Below, piece by piece: positions 1-7,712 of a stretch of 45,853 nucleotides of DNA. Within the stretch, counting starts at the first letter, position 1, and every line of letters starts with the position of its first letter. This DNA is from Clostridiales bacterium VE202-21. GTDB taxonomy: Bacteria; Bacillota; Clostridia; Lachnospirales; Lachnospiraceae. The notes under the pieces are model-generated. The model saw only the letters and a program-made list of their open reading frames with translations, searched no databases and had not been told where the DNA came from. The position numbers were made by a program, and so were the translations under genes. The DNA is taken from assembly GCA_000509105.1 (NCBI GenBank), contig BAIF02000057.1, forward strand, positions 1-45,853, given 5' to 3'.

Positions 1-98
1 GTCCCTCATCTATACGAGTAATCCCACAGTTGCTATTATCCCCCTTGTCCCCTATAATAGACTTCAGTGTATTAATTGTAACTAAGCGGGAGGTGGTT

Positions 99-767
99 CT
101 GATTAAGAATATTATGATTATAGATGACGATGTAAGTATCGGGAATATGCTGGAGGAGGCGCTGGCCAGGGAGGGGTTCAGGGTTTCCCGCGCGTATTCT
201 GGGACAGAGGCGCTTCTTTATCTGGAGGCGAACAGGCCGGACCTGATCCTGTTGGATCTGATGCTGCCGGGGTTAAGCGGAGAGGAAGTGCTTCCTGAGA
301 TAAAGGGGATTCCTGTGATTGTGATCAGTGCGAAAGCGGAAGTCAGTGATAAGGTGGAGCTGCTGCTGGGCGGGGCAGCGGATTATGTTACGAAACCGTT
401 TGATATACAGGAGCTGCTTGCACGAATTGAGGTTCAATTTCGCAACAGATCCTGTACAGAGGCCTCTTCTGTTCTTAAATGGGAGAAATTGTCCATGGAT
501 TTGTCCGCACATTCTGTCAGTGTGAATGAATGCGGAGTCCATCTGACGAAAACAGAGTTTGCGATTTTAAAGCTTCTTATGAAAAATCCTTCTCAGGTGA
601 TACCAAAGTCTGTGATACTGGACAGAATCAGTGAGGATACCCCCGACTGTGTGGAAAGCTCTCTAAAGGTTCATATCAGCAATCTGAGAAGGAAGCTGCG
701 GGAAGCCGGGGGCAGGGATTATATTGAAGCCGTCTGGGGAATTGGTTTCAAACTGAAAGAAGAATAA
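99..767 (+). CDS. OmpR-family response regulator (cassette 1)
   Basis: This is a two-component response regulator with an N-terminal receiver domain and a C-terminal winged-helix DNA-binding domain of the OmpR/PhoB type. The acidic pocket IIDDD is near residues 7-11, the phosphorylated Asp is in LLDLMLPG near residue 53, and the conserved Lys is in YVTKPF near residue 99. The C-terminus ends in the usual NLRRKLREAGG and VWGIGFKL motifs. The start is uncertain. A strong ribosome site GGGAGG lies at 88-93, but the nearest ATG (114) is 20 bases away and would remove the first receiver strand. CTG at 99 or ATT at 102 fit the spacing and the usual M-K-N-I start, so a non-ATG start is inferred. It precedes an ABC transporter and a kinase and is likely activated by the kinase at 2675. 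Confidence 0.85.
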   Translation: MIKNIMIIDDDVSIGNMLEEALAREGFRVSRAYSGTEALLYLEANRPDLILLDLMLPGLSGEEVLPEIKGIPVIVISAKAEVSDKVELLLGGAADYVTKPFDIQELLARIEVQFRNRSCTEASSVLKWEKLSMDLSAHSVSVNECGVHLTKTEFAILKLLMKNPSQVIPKSVILDRISEDTPDCVESSLKVHISNLRRKLREAGGRDYIEAVWGIGFKLKEE

Positions 768-770
768 AAT

Positions 771-827
771 CTTTACGATTTCTTTACTGCCTTCTTTACT
801 GCTGTCTTAACCTTTATCAGTTAGAAT
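771..827 (+). promoter_or_regulatory. TTTAC-repeat operator and promoter for cassette 1 transporter
   Basis: Between the regulator stop and the ATPase gene there are tandem TTTAC units at 772, 783 and 795 and a TTAAC at 807, spaced 11-12 bases apart, the one-turn spacing OmpR-type proteins use. A possible -10 box TAGAAT lies at 822-827. The first 16 bases, CTTTACGATTTCTTTA, recur at the same place in the second cassette (10548). The element is therefore the probable binding site of the adjacent regulator; binding itself is inferred. Confidence 0.6.
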
Positions 828-857
828 GCCAGTATCAAATAAAAGGAGGCAAAATAA

Positions 858-1772
858 ATGGAATATGTTCTGACAACCGATTCTTTAAGCAAACAATACG
901 GACATTTTAAAGCATTGAATAATTTTTCCATACATGTTCCGAAAGGGGCAATCTATGGTTTTGTGGGTAAAAACGGCGCCGGTAAGACAACACTGATCCG
1001 GCTCATATGTGGCCTGCAGGAACCGACATCTGGGCAGTATACGCTCTATGGGGCCGGCGGCAGAGGCGCAGAGATTGCACAATCCCGCCGCAGAATGGGG
1101 GCAGTAGTGGAAACCCCCTCTATCTATCTGGATATGACTGCACAGGATAATCTGAAGGAGCAGTACCGCATCCTGGGTCTGCCGTCTTTTGATACGATAC
1201 CGGAGCTTCTTAGGCTGGTGGGACTGGAAGATACCGGAAAGAAAAAGGCAAAGAACTTTTCCCTGGGGATGCGGCAGAGACTGGGAATCGCAATTGCACT
1301 GGCGGGGGATCCGGATTTTCTGGTATTGGATGAACCGGCTAATGGCCTGGATCCGCAGGGGATCATCGAGATGCGGGAGCTGATTCTAAAGCTGAACCGG
1401 GAGCGACAGATTACCGTTTTGATTTCCAGTCATATACTGGATGAACTGTCCCGTCTTGCCACGCATTATGGTTTTATAGACAGGGGACATATGATTAAGG
1501 AGATCAGTGCACAGGAACTGGAGGCTGCCTGTCGTAAGTGTGTGCGTGTGGAAGTGACAGACACGGGTGTGCTGTCAAAGGTGCTGGACCGGATGGAACT
1601 GGAGTATGAGATCTTGTCTGAGAGCCAGGCGGACATCTTTGCCAGTGTAAATGTAACCGCGCTGGTACTGGCGCTTGCAGAAATGAACTGTGAAGTGCTG
1701 TCCATGAATATCCGTGATGAAAGCCTGGAAAGCTATTACGTCAGTCTTGTAGGAGGTGGCAGCTATGAGTAA
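858..1772 (+). CDS. ABC transporter ATP-binding protein, BcrA type (cassette 1)
   Basis: This is the cytoplasmic ATPase of a two-part ABC exporter, of the family that protects against bacitracin, lantibiotics and similar peptides. Walker A (GKNGAGKTTLIRL) is near residues 38-50, the signature FSLGMRQRLG near residue 133, Walker B with the catalytic Glu (FLVLDEPANGLDP) near residue 153, and the H-loop in ISSHIL near residue 190. A C-terminal extension of roughly 80 residues is usual for the BcrA group. The ribosome site AAAGGAGG (about 842-849) sets the ATG start. The gene overlaps the permease by 8 bases, so the two are translationally coupled. Peptide defence is inferred from family and context; the substrate is unknown. 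Confidence 0.88.
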   Translation: MEYVLTTDSLSKQYGHFKALNNFSIHVPKGAIYGFVGKNGAGKTTLIRLICGLQEPTSGQYTLYGAGGRGAEIAQSRRRMGAVVETPSIYLDMTAQDNLKEQYRILGLPSFDTIPELLRLVGLEDTGKKKAKNFSLGMRQRLGIAIALAGDPDFLVLDEPANGLDPQGIIEMRELILKLNRERQITVLISSHILDELSRLATHYGFIDRGHMIKEISAQELEAACRKCVRVEVTDTGVLSKVLDRMELEYEILSESQADIFASVNVTALVLALAEMNCEVLSMNIRDESLESYYVSLVGGGSYE

Positions 1773-2598
1773 ACTTTTGTCTGCGGACTTTGCGAGACTC
1801 AAAAAAGACAAGGTGTTCTGGATCGGTATGATATTTATGTTTGTGTTGGGAATTTTAAGTCCTGTTATGAACTATATAGATATGAATCGGGGAGGGTACG
1901 AAATTCCCCTAGAGAGTTCATTTTTTGTGTATGCGATCTACATCGGGATTCTGCTGTCAGCATTCTGCAGCCTGTTCGTGGGCACTGAATATAGTGATGG
2001 GACGATACGGAATAAAATTGTGATCGGTCATGGCAGAATTCAGGTTTATTTTTCGCACTTTCTTATATGTGCAGCTGCTGGGCTGCTGATGTGTGCAGCC
2101 TATTTTCTGCCGGCAGGGATTATTGGAACCTGTTTGCTGGGATTTTTTCAGACGGATATTCAGGTGATTCTGGGATTGATTTTGTGCAGTGTTATTATGT
2201 CGCTGGCCTTTACTGCTATTTTCACAATGGTTGCTATGCTGAACCAGAACAAAGCGCTTGTGGCGGTGATCAATATGCTGGGGGTATTTATTCTGCTCTT
2301 TGGGGCCATATATATCCGGGCAAAGCTCTATGAACCAAAAGTATATGAGGGTTACGTATATAAGGACGAAAGCGGGGAAATCGTGGAGGTCGAAGAGGAG
2401 CCTAATCCCAATTACCTCAGCGGCAAAAAGCGGGAAGTGTATACATTTCTCTATGATTTTATACCTACATGCCAATCCCTCCAGATAACGGGGATAGAGG
2501 CGGTAAGCCCATGGAAGCTGGCCGGGTATTCTGCAGCAATCACCATTGTGGCAACAGGGGCCGGCCTGTTTTTCTTCCGGAAAAAGGATATAAAGTGA
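1765..2598 (+). CDS. ABC-2 type permease (cassette 1)
   Basis: This is the membrane partner of the preceding ATPase. The 277-residue protein has about six hydrophobic segments: one near residues 20-37, a cluster between about 55 and 200, and one close to the C-terminus. A charged stretch rich in Glu near residues 205-230 probably forms an extracytoplasmic loop before the last segment. The motif GTEYSDGTIRNKI is typical of ABC-2 permeases. ATG at 1765 is chosen over GTG at 1756 because it sits 10 bases after GGAGG and overlaps the ATPase stop codon. It lacks the very large loop of the BceB family, so it is closer to BcrB-type permeases. Confidence 0.85.
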   Translation: MSKLLSADFARLKKDKVFWIGMIFMFVLGILSPVMNYIDMNRGGYEIPLESSFFVYAIYIGILLSAFCSLFVGTEYSDGTIRNKIVIGHGRIQVYFSHFLICAAAGLLMCAAYFLPAGIIGTCLLGFFQTDIQVILGLILCSVIMSLAFTAIFTMVAMLNQNKALVAVINMLGVFILLFGAIYIRAKLYEPKVYEGYVYKDESGEIVEVEEEPNPNYLSGKKREVYTFLYDFIPTCQSLQITGIEAVSPWKLAGYSAAITIVATGAGLFFFRKKDIK

Positions 2599-2674
2599 GT
2601 ACTCCCGGCAATTCAGTCTCAAAAACAGGTGCAAAAGAGTGTCCGGGAATGCTCAAAGGAAAGGAGGATATGTC

Positions 2675-3583
2675 ATGCTCTGGCTCAGTATTTTATGTGC
2701 AGTTCTTGGAATCACAGTTGTCGTATTGCTGGTCAAAATCGCTCTGCTTCACCGGGCGGCCGATGAAATACACTCTCAATTTGTTAAGAAGCTGGAGAAT
2801 GACACGAACACCCTGATCCTCCTTTCTACCCGTGATCGCTATATGTGCAGGCTTGCCGAAGAGATCAACGTACAGCTCCGGGAACTCCGTGCACAGCGCC
2901 GCCGTTTTCAGCAGGGGGATTTTGAACTGAAGGAGGCGGTTACGAATATCTCTCACGATCTTCGTACCCCTCTGACTGCAATCTGCGGCTACCTGGATCT
3001 GCTGGAACAGGAAGAAATATCAGAGACAGCCGGCAGATACCTGACGGTCATAAAAGAGCGTTCCGATACGTTAAAACAGCTCACTGAGGAACTTTTCCGC
3101 TACTCTGTGATCACATCAGTACACAGGGACGCCAATGAGGAAGATATCATATTAAATCACGTTCTGGAAGAAAGTATATCTGCATATTATGCCGCTCTGA
3201 AAAACAGCCGGATTGAACCGCAGATCTCCATACCGGAAGAAAAAATCAGGCGCAGGCTGGACAAAAAATCAGTATCCCGGATTTTCAGCAATATTATAAA
3301 CAATGCGGTAAAATACAGCGATGGCGACCTTCATATCACGCTGCGGGAAGATGGTGAGATAATCTTTTCCAATCATGCATCCCGGCTCAATGAGATCCAG
3401 GTCGGGAGAATGTTCGACCGCTTCTACACGGTCGAGGCAGCAGATAAGTCAACGGGGCTGGGCCTTTCCATTGCAAAAATATTGACAGAACAGATGCATG
3501 GGAAAATCAGCGCGCGTTACAACAACGGCGTGCTAAGTATCCATGTTCGCTTTGAAGAATTGGAAATTAGTTACGAGAATTAG
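2675..3583 (+). CDS. Sensor histidine kinase with minimal sensor (cassette 1)
   Basis: This is the likely partner kinase of the regulator at 99. One N-terminal membrane segment (about residues 2-27) is followed by a linker, the phosphoacceptor motif ISHDLRTPLTAICGY, the N box NIINNAVKYSDG and the G box STGLGLSIAK. No extracellular sensor domain is visible, so the signal probably comes through the membrane or from the transporter, as in intramembrane-sensing kinases; this is inference. ATG at 2675 follows AAAGGAGG at 2660-2667 with 7-base spacing. The order regulator, ATPase, permease, kinase is repeated in the paralogous cassette at 9848-13287. Confidence 0.87.
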   Translation: MLWLSILCAVLGITVVVLLVKIALLHRAADEIHSQFVKKLENDTNTLILLSTRDRYMCRLAEEINVQLRELRAQRRRFQQGDFELKEAVTNISHDLRTPLTAICGYLDLLEQEEISETAGRYLTVIKERSDTLKQLTEELFRYSVITSVHRDANEEDIILNHVLEESISAYYAALKNSRIEPQISIPEEKIRRRLDKKSVSRIFSNIINNAVKYSDGDLHITLREDGEIIFSNHASRLNEIQVGRMFDRFYTVEAADKSTGLGLSIAKILTEQMHGKISARYNNGVLSIHVRFEELEISYEN

Positions 3584-3755
3584 CGACGAGCTTTAGCCTC
3601 GGCGCGGATTGGGCCCCCTAATAACCAAAATGCCGGGAAGTGTGCCCTTAAAAGCTTTCTGGGGATAAAAAATGCCTCCGATCCAATACCTTAAGCTGCC
3701 CCCGTCTAAGGCTCCATCTTAGGAACGAGTCTTTTCCTGCCGGCCGGATGCGCCA
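3584..3755. other. Gene-free GC-rich stretch left of the palindrome
   Basis: No ORF with a ribosome site is visible. The stretch contains small hairpin-forming segments, for example CTAAG-gctccat-CTTAG near 3712-3730, and GC-rich runs such as GCCGGCCGG. Together with the palindrome to its right it could belong to one larger structured transcript or mobile repeat. I see nothing else in it. Confidence 0.4.
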
Positions 3756-4048
3756 GCTCCATGAAGGGATAGCCGAAGGCCCCTAGAAGAACATACCTGT
3801 AATGAAAAATCGCTTAAGCGGAACTTAGTAATTCTTGGCGGGAACCGGCCATGAAAATGGAGAGCTTCATTGATTCCGAATCAATGAAGCTGCTGACCCA
3901 GCGCGAGAAATCATCAGATTTCACGTGATGTGTCAGCAGTGCTCCATTTCCATGGCCGGTTCCCGACTAGAATTACTTAGGTCCGTGTCCGCGATTTTTC
4001 ATAACAGGTATGTTCTTCCGGGGGCCTTCGGCTATCCCTTCATGGAGC
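3756..4048. repeat. 293-base near-perfect palindrome with two apical hairpins
   Basis: Two arms of exactly 107 bases (3756-3862 and 3942-4048) are reverse complements at 95 positions by my count, with small symmetrical mismatches. The apex holds a perfect 13-base hairpin (3863-3875 with 3879-3891, starting AGCTTCATTGATT) and a second hairpin closed by GCTGAC (3892-3897) and GTCAGC (3932-3937) with GAAATC/GATTTC inside. As RNA it would form a long double-stranded stem ending in a three-way junction; as DNA it could extrude a cruciform. No ORF with coding character crosses it. It may be a MITE-like repeat or an unclassified structured RNA. The structure is seen in the sequence; the function is unknown. 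Confidence 0.85.
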
Positions 4049-4096
4049 GTCCTCCACCCCGAAAAAAACTACGTCCCTAAATCCCGAAAAATATCT

Positions 4097-4124
4097 TTGC
4101 AATGAGAAATTTTGATGTTATAAT
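4097..4124 (+). promoter_or_regulatory. Sigma-A type promoter for the DUF5685 operon
   Basis: TTGCAA at 4097-4102 and a consensus TATAAT at 4119-4124 are separated by 16 bases, about 60 bases before the start of the DUF5685 gene. It lies just right of the palindrome and is the obvious promoter for the downstream three-gene operon. Confidence 0.6.
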
Positions 4125-4183
4125 AGCATACATATGCAGCAAAAAGGAGAAAATGTATCAGGGATACATTACTTGTGCGGACT

Positions 4184-5041
4184 ATGTTTGGTTATGTAAC
4201 GATATGTGAGCCTGAACTCAAGGTAAAAGATTTAAGGAAATATAGAGCATATTACTGTGGACTGTGCCGGACGCTGAAGGAGCGCTTCGGGGGCCTGGGA
4301 CAGCTGACCCTGACCTATGACATGACGTTCGCGGTTATTTTGCTGACTTCATTATATGAGAGTGAAACCAGATTCTCCAGCCATCGCTGCAAGGTTCATC
4401 CAGTGAAAAAGCAGAATATGCTGCAGAATGAAATGACAGAATATGCGGCGGATATGAACGTGCTCCTGGCCTATTACCATCAGAAGGACGATTGGGAGGA
4501 TGAGAAGAAGATAAGCGGTTTTGCGGGGTATCATGCCCTTAAGGGCAGGGCGCAGAAGGTGGTAAAGAAGTATCCGAGACAGAGCCGTGTGATAGAGGAA
4601 GAACTGAAAAATCTTGCAGACTTTGAAAAAGAGGCGACGCAGGATATCGACAAGACTGCCGGGTGTTTCGGCAGGCTGATGGCAGAGATGTTTGTGTTCC
4701 GGGAAGACCTGTGGGAGGGAAGGCTCCGCAAGATGGCCTTTTACCTTGGAAAATTTATCTATATCATGGACGCATACGAAGACTTGGAGAAGGATAAGAA
4801 GGCCGGATGCTACAACCCCCTGAAGGAACTGAGCCGGAGGGAGGACTATGAGGAGCGGTGCAAGGAACTTCTCTGTATGATGATCGCAGAATGCAGCGCG
4901 CAGTTTGAACTGCTTCCCTGTTTATTAGATGTAGACATTTTGCGGAATATATTATATGATGGTGTGTGGACCCGTTATCGTAAGATGCAGGAACAAAAGA
5001 AGAAAAGTGAGGATAATCAGAATGACAAAGAATCCATATGA
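4184..5041 (+). CDS. DUF5685 family protein
   Basis: The protein of about 285 residues begins [20 protein letters not shown] and contains the early YYCGLCRTL motif with two Cys, typical of DUF5685 proteins common in Clostridia. The rest is mostly helical, with a lysine-rich C-terminus. The function is unknown; the Cys pair could bind metal. ATG at 4184 matches the family start, although a GTG at 4175 is also in frame and neither has a good ribosome site. The only good AAGGAG (4144-4149) precedes a 18-codon out-of-frame ORF at 4153-4209 that overlaps the start and could couple translation. The gene overlaps the DnaJ-like gene by 20 bases. Confidence 0.8.
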   Translation: MFGYVTICEPELKVKDLRKYRAYYCGLCRTLKERFGGLGQLTLTYDMTFAVILLTSLYESETRFSSHRCKVHPVKKQNMLQNEMTEYAADMNVLLAYYHQKDDWEDEKKISGFAGYHALKGRAQKVVKKYPRQSRVIEEELKNLADFEKEATQDIDKTAGCFGRLMAEMFVFREDLWEGRLRKMAFYLGKFIYIMDAYEDLEKDKKAGCYNPLKELSRREDYEERCKELLCMMIAECSAQFELLPCLLDVDILRNILYDGVWTRYRKMQEQKKKSEDNQNDKESI

Positions 5042-5693
5042 TGTGCTGGGAGTTTCTCAGAATGCATCGGATGATGACATAAAAAAAGCATACAGGGATC
5101 TGACCAGAAAATATCATCCGGATGCCAACGTGAATAATCCGCTGGCTGACCTGGCGGAGGAGAAGTTCAAGGAAGTGCAGGAAGCCTATGATGTGATCAT
5201 GAAAGAGCGGGAGCAGGGCGGCGGCTATACAGGCTATGGTTCCGGCAGCAGCTCCGGCGGTTATGGCTACGGCTATGGCGGTTCGGCAGGCGGTTACCAG
5301 CAGAGCAGCGGGCCCCAGAATGCAGAGATGCAGGCTGCCGTCAATTATATCAATTCGAGGCGCTACCAGGAAGCTGTCAATCTTCTGAACCGTATGCCGC
5401 AGCGGGATGCACAATGGTATTATCTGAGTGCGGCGGCTAACATGGGTATGGGCAATAACGTGCTGGCAAAGGATCATGCGGGCCAGGCCGTGAACCTGGA
5501 CCCAGGTAATCCGCAGTACCGCCAGTTGTTAAACCAGCTTGAGTGGAACAGCCAGAGGTATCAGAACAATCCTTACGGAGGCGGATACGGGGGCGGCAGC
5601 CAGTCCTGCGGTACGGGAAACCTGTGCTGTGACCTGTGGTGTGCGGATAGCTTATGTGAATGTATGGGAGGAGATCTTTGTTCATGCATGTAA
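5022..5693 (+). CDS. J-domain protein with TPR-like C-terminal half
   Basis: The first 65 residues or so form a J domain (NPYDVLGV, with the HPD motif in KYHPDAN), which normally stimulates the ATPase of DnaK-type chaperones. A Gly/Tyr/Ser-rich linker follows (about 66-100), then two helical repeats resembling TPRs ([20 protein letters not shown] and a second unit), then a Cys-rich tail. The zinc fingers of true DnaJ are absent, so this is a specialised J protein rather than dnaJ. ATG at 5022 is preferred over an upstream start because it begins directly before the J domain and follows GTGAGGA. The gene overlaps both neighbours, so it acts with the DUF5685 protein and the membrane protein. 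Confidence 0.82.
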   Translation: MTKNPYDVLGVSQNASDDDIKKAYRDLTRKYHPDANVNNPLADLAEEKFKEVQEAYDVIMKEREQGGGYTGYGSGSSSGGYGYGYGGSAGGYQQSSGPQNAEMQAAVNYINSRRYQEAVNLLNRMPQRDAQWYYLSAAANMGMGNNVLAKDHAGQAVNLDPGNPQYRQLLNQLEWNSQRYQNNPYGGGYGGGSQSCGTGNLCCDLWCADSLCECMGGDLCSCM

Positions 5694-6214
5694 AGGCTAA
5701 GAAAATGGCTTTTGGAGGACTGCTGCTGGCTTTGACAATTGTATGTATGGTGCTGGGCAGCGTGATAGAATCTAATACCTTATTTCTTCTGGCGGCGGCA
5801 TCCTATTTCGTGGGTATAATTATCCGTGAGACGGGAATGCGGACAGGGGCGGCCTTCTATATCGCGGCGGTGCTGCTCGGATTTATCGTGGCGCCGAATA
5901 AGATTTATGTCGTATCCTTTGCGGCCATGGGCTTTTATATACTTGCGGTGGAACAGGCGTTTGTGATGCTGGGCCGGACTAAGGCCAGGGTAAACAGAAA
6001 GGCGTTGTTCTGGGCGATTAAGTATATCATTTTTAATATTTTATATATTCCTGCGCTGATCGTGTTCCAGCAGCTTTTGTTCGGCAGGAATCTTTCCCCG
6101 GCATGGATGGCAGGGCTGATTGCCGCAGGGCAGGCAGGGCTTTGGATTTATGACAGGGCATATGATTATGTGCAGAGACATATATGGAATAAGCTGCGAA
6201 AACGGCTTTTTTAG
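5684..6214 (+). CDS. Small integral membrane protein, third gene of DUF5685 operon
   Basis: The 176-residue protein is very hydrophobic, with about five membrane segments and a basic C-terminus (KLRKRLF). I do not recognise a family. ATG at 5684 overlaps the end of the J-protein gene by 10 bases and follows GGGAGGAG at 5666-5673. The tight coupling suggests that the J protein and DUF5685 protein work at or near this membrane protein. A terminator follows at 6249. Confidence 0.75.
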   Translation: MHVKAKKMAFGGLLLALTIVCMVLGSVIESNTLFLLAAASYFVGIIIRETGMRTGAAFYIAAVLLGFIVAPNKIYVVSFAAMGFYILAVEQAFVMLGRTKARVNRKALFWAIKYIIFNILYIPALIVFQQLLFGRNLSPAWMAGLIAAGQAGLWIYDRAYDYVQRHIWNKLRKRLF

Positions 6215-6248
6215 GTATGATAAAATTAAAAAAAGAGATGAGTATTCA

Positions 6249-6288
6249 TTCCCGGTATGGCAGAAAAGTACATATCGGGGATTTTTTT
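6249..6288 (+). terminator. Intrinsic terminator of the DUF5685 operon
   Basis: An 11-base stem (6249-6259 with 6271-6281, two G-U pairs, TTCCCGGTATG against CATATCGGGGA) is followed directly by seven T at 6282-6288. It ends the operon before the sigma factor unit. Confidence 0.75.
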
Positions 6289-6371
6289 GCTTATTTTAAA
6301 TCCTTTTGGTTATAAACAGGATTATATAGAGAGTAAGACGTTTTACAAAAAGAGAAAGGGGGAAGCGTTTT

Positions 6372-6596
6372 GTGGAGGACAGGGAACTGATCAGGCGGAT
6401 TCAGAATGGGCAGAAGGAATATCTGAATGAAATTGCTAAAAAATATTATGATGACATTTACTATTTCTGCTGTTATCAGACCGGCAGCCGGGAAGACGCC
6501 TATGATCTGGCGCAGGAGACGTTTCTCCGCTTTATACGGTACGCAGAGCAGTACAGGTACAGAAATCTGAAAGGCTATCTGCTGACGATTGCATGA
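6372..6596 (+). pseudogene. ECF sigma factor, region 2 half (split gene)
   Basis: The 74-residue product has the sigma-70 region 2 pattern: QEYLNEIAKKYYDDIYYFCC, then DAYDLAQETFLRFI, then YRNLKGYLLTIA. It stops at TGA (6594-6596) precisely where ECF factors continue LLTIA-x-NLCRRYF. The missing half begins in the next frame at the overlapping ATGA. Adding one base between GC and ATG would restore a normal ECF factor of about 197 residues. A one-base deletion or a sequence error is most likely; a truly split, coupled sigma factor is possible. GTG at 6372 follows an A/G-rich ribosome site. Confidence 0.75.
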
Positions 6597-6967
6597 ATCT
6601 GTGCAGGAGATATTTTCACGAGACAGGGCGGACGCGCCTGGTTACGGAAACTGTGGGAAATATCGAGGGGAATGTGGCGGGATCCGGCAGGGCAGCAGCC
6701 GGGGATAAACCTGCATTGGAGGGGCCGGAAACGGATACTACCGTACAGGCCATGGAGGCGCTTGAGCAGAGCCGGCTGCTGGCGGAAGCGCTTCTGAAGA
6801 TTCCGGATATACAGCGTGAGGCAGTCCTTCTGCATCACTTTTATGGCTATAAAAACCGTGAGATTGCCCGCATGACCGGGGCATCCTGTGCAGCGGTAAA
6901 GTCCAGGGTTAATCAGGGACTCGGCAAGCTGCAGGAGCTTTTGGCGAAGGAGGATTTTTATGGATAG
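6593..6967 (+). pseudogene. ECF sigma factor, region 4 half (split gene)
   Basis: The ORF opens MNLCRRYFHE, the expected continuation of the preceding ORF. It carries a Gly/Ala/Pro-rich linker (about residues 25-55) and region 4, with PDIQREAVLLHHFYGYKNREIARM and the recognition helix near CAAVKSRVNQGLGKLQELL. It has no ribosome site of its own; its ATG overlaps the TGA of the region 2 half. It overlaps the next gene by 8 bases, so the regulon is probably the adjacent membrane protein and ATPase-permease. Confidence 0.75.
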
Positions 6968-7712
6968 ACGAACGGAATGGGAATCCTGGAGATTTCCGCT
7001 GGATGTAAAAAGAAAGAAGGAAAGTCTGGGGAAGATTGGCCAGGCTGTGGAAAAAAAGCAGATCCGCAAGTATCCGTCTCTGGCGGCAAATATCCGAAGC
7101 CAGTTTAAGTTTCAGTCGTGGAAGTACTGGGCTTTGCAGGGCGGGATACTTGTGGCAGCCATGGCGCTGGTTCTATATCTCAGCAGAGTAGAAGCAGACG
7201 GAGAGGGAGCCATCTCTGTCTGCGCTGTATTTCTGGTGTTTGCCGGCAATATTGGGTTGAGCGGCCTGGGCCGGCTTTTCTCACGGAATATGGCTGAACT
7301 GGAACAGACGCTGTATCTGAACCTGAAACAGATGGTATGTATCCAGATGCTGTTTGGCGGGGCCGCAGATCTTCTTGTATTAGGAATGATTGTGGGTATT
7401 GCAGGCGGACAAAATGAAGCCGGTGCCGGAGCCTGTCTTTTGTATATGCTGGTTCCTTTTCTGTGGTCAGACTTACTGTATCTGTATATGTTGACCGCAT
7501 TCCGGAGTATTTGGCCTGGTTTTTGGCAGGTTTCGGCGGGATTGATCGGCGGACTGCTTGCGCTTATCCCGGTGTTCCTGAAAGATGCCTATAAGGCGGT
7601 ATATTTGCCGGTATGGGGAGTTCTGGCGGCTGCAGGCTGTCTGCTGCTGGCGGCGGAAATTCTCTATATGTTGGAAAAGATAGAAAGAGGGGAAGGATTA
7701 TGCCTGAATTAA
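6960..7712 (+). CDS. Membrane protein following ECF sigma, anti-sigma-like context
   Basis: The 250-residue protein has a charged, probably cytoplasmic N-terminus of about 55 residues and six hydrophobic segments (starting near YWALQGGILVAAMALVLYL). The position directly after an ECF sigma gene with an 8-base overlap suggests it holds or senses for the sigma factor, or belongs to the ABC exporter that follows. I do not see a conserved anti-sigma ZAS motif. ATG at 6960 follows AAGGAGG at 6947-6953. The ATPase-permease gene starts 12 bases before its end. Confidence 0.65.
   Translation: MDRRTEWESWRFPLDVKRKKESLGKIGQAVEKKQIRKYPSLAANIRSQFKFQSWKYWALQGGILVAAMALVLYLSRVEADGEGAISVCAVFLVFAGNIGLSGLGRLFSRNMAELEQTLYLNLKQMVCIQMLFGGAADLLVLGMIVGIAGGQNEAGAGACLLYMLVPFLWSDLLYLYMLTAFRSIWPGFWQVSAGLIGGLLALIPVFLKDAYKAVYLPVWGVLAAAGCLLLAAEILYMLEKIERGEGLCLN

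Noticed and set aside
1957..2634. 225-codon minus-strand ORF opposite the first permease
   Set aside because: It mirrors the permease coding strand, has no ribosome site and no recognisable family.
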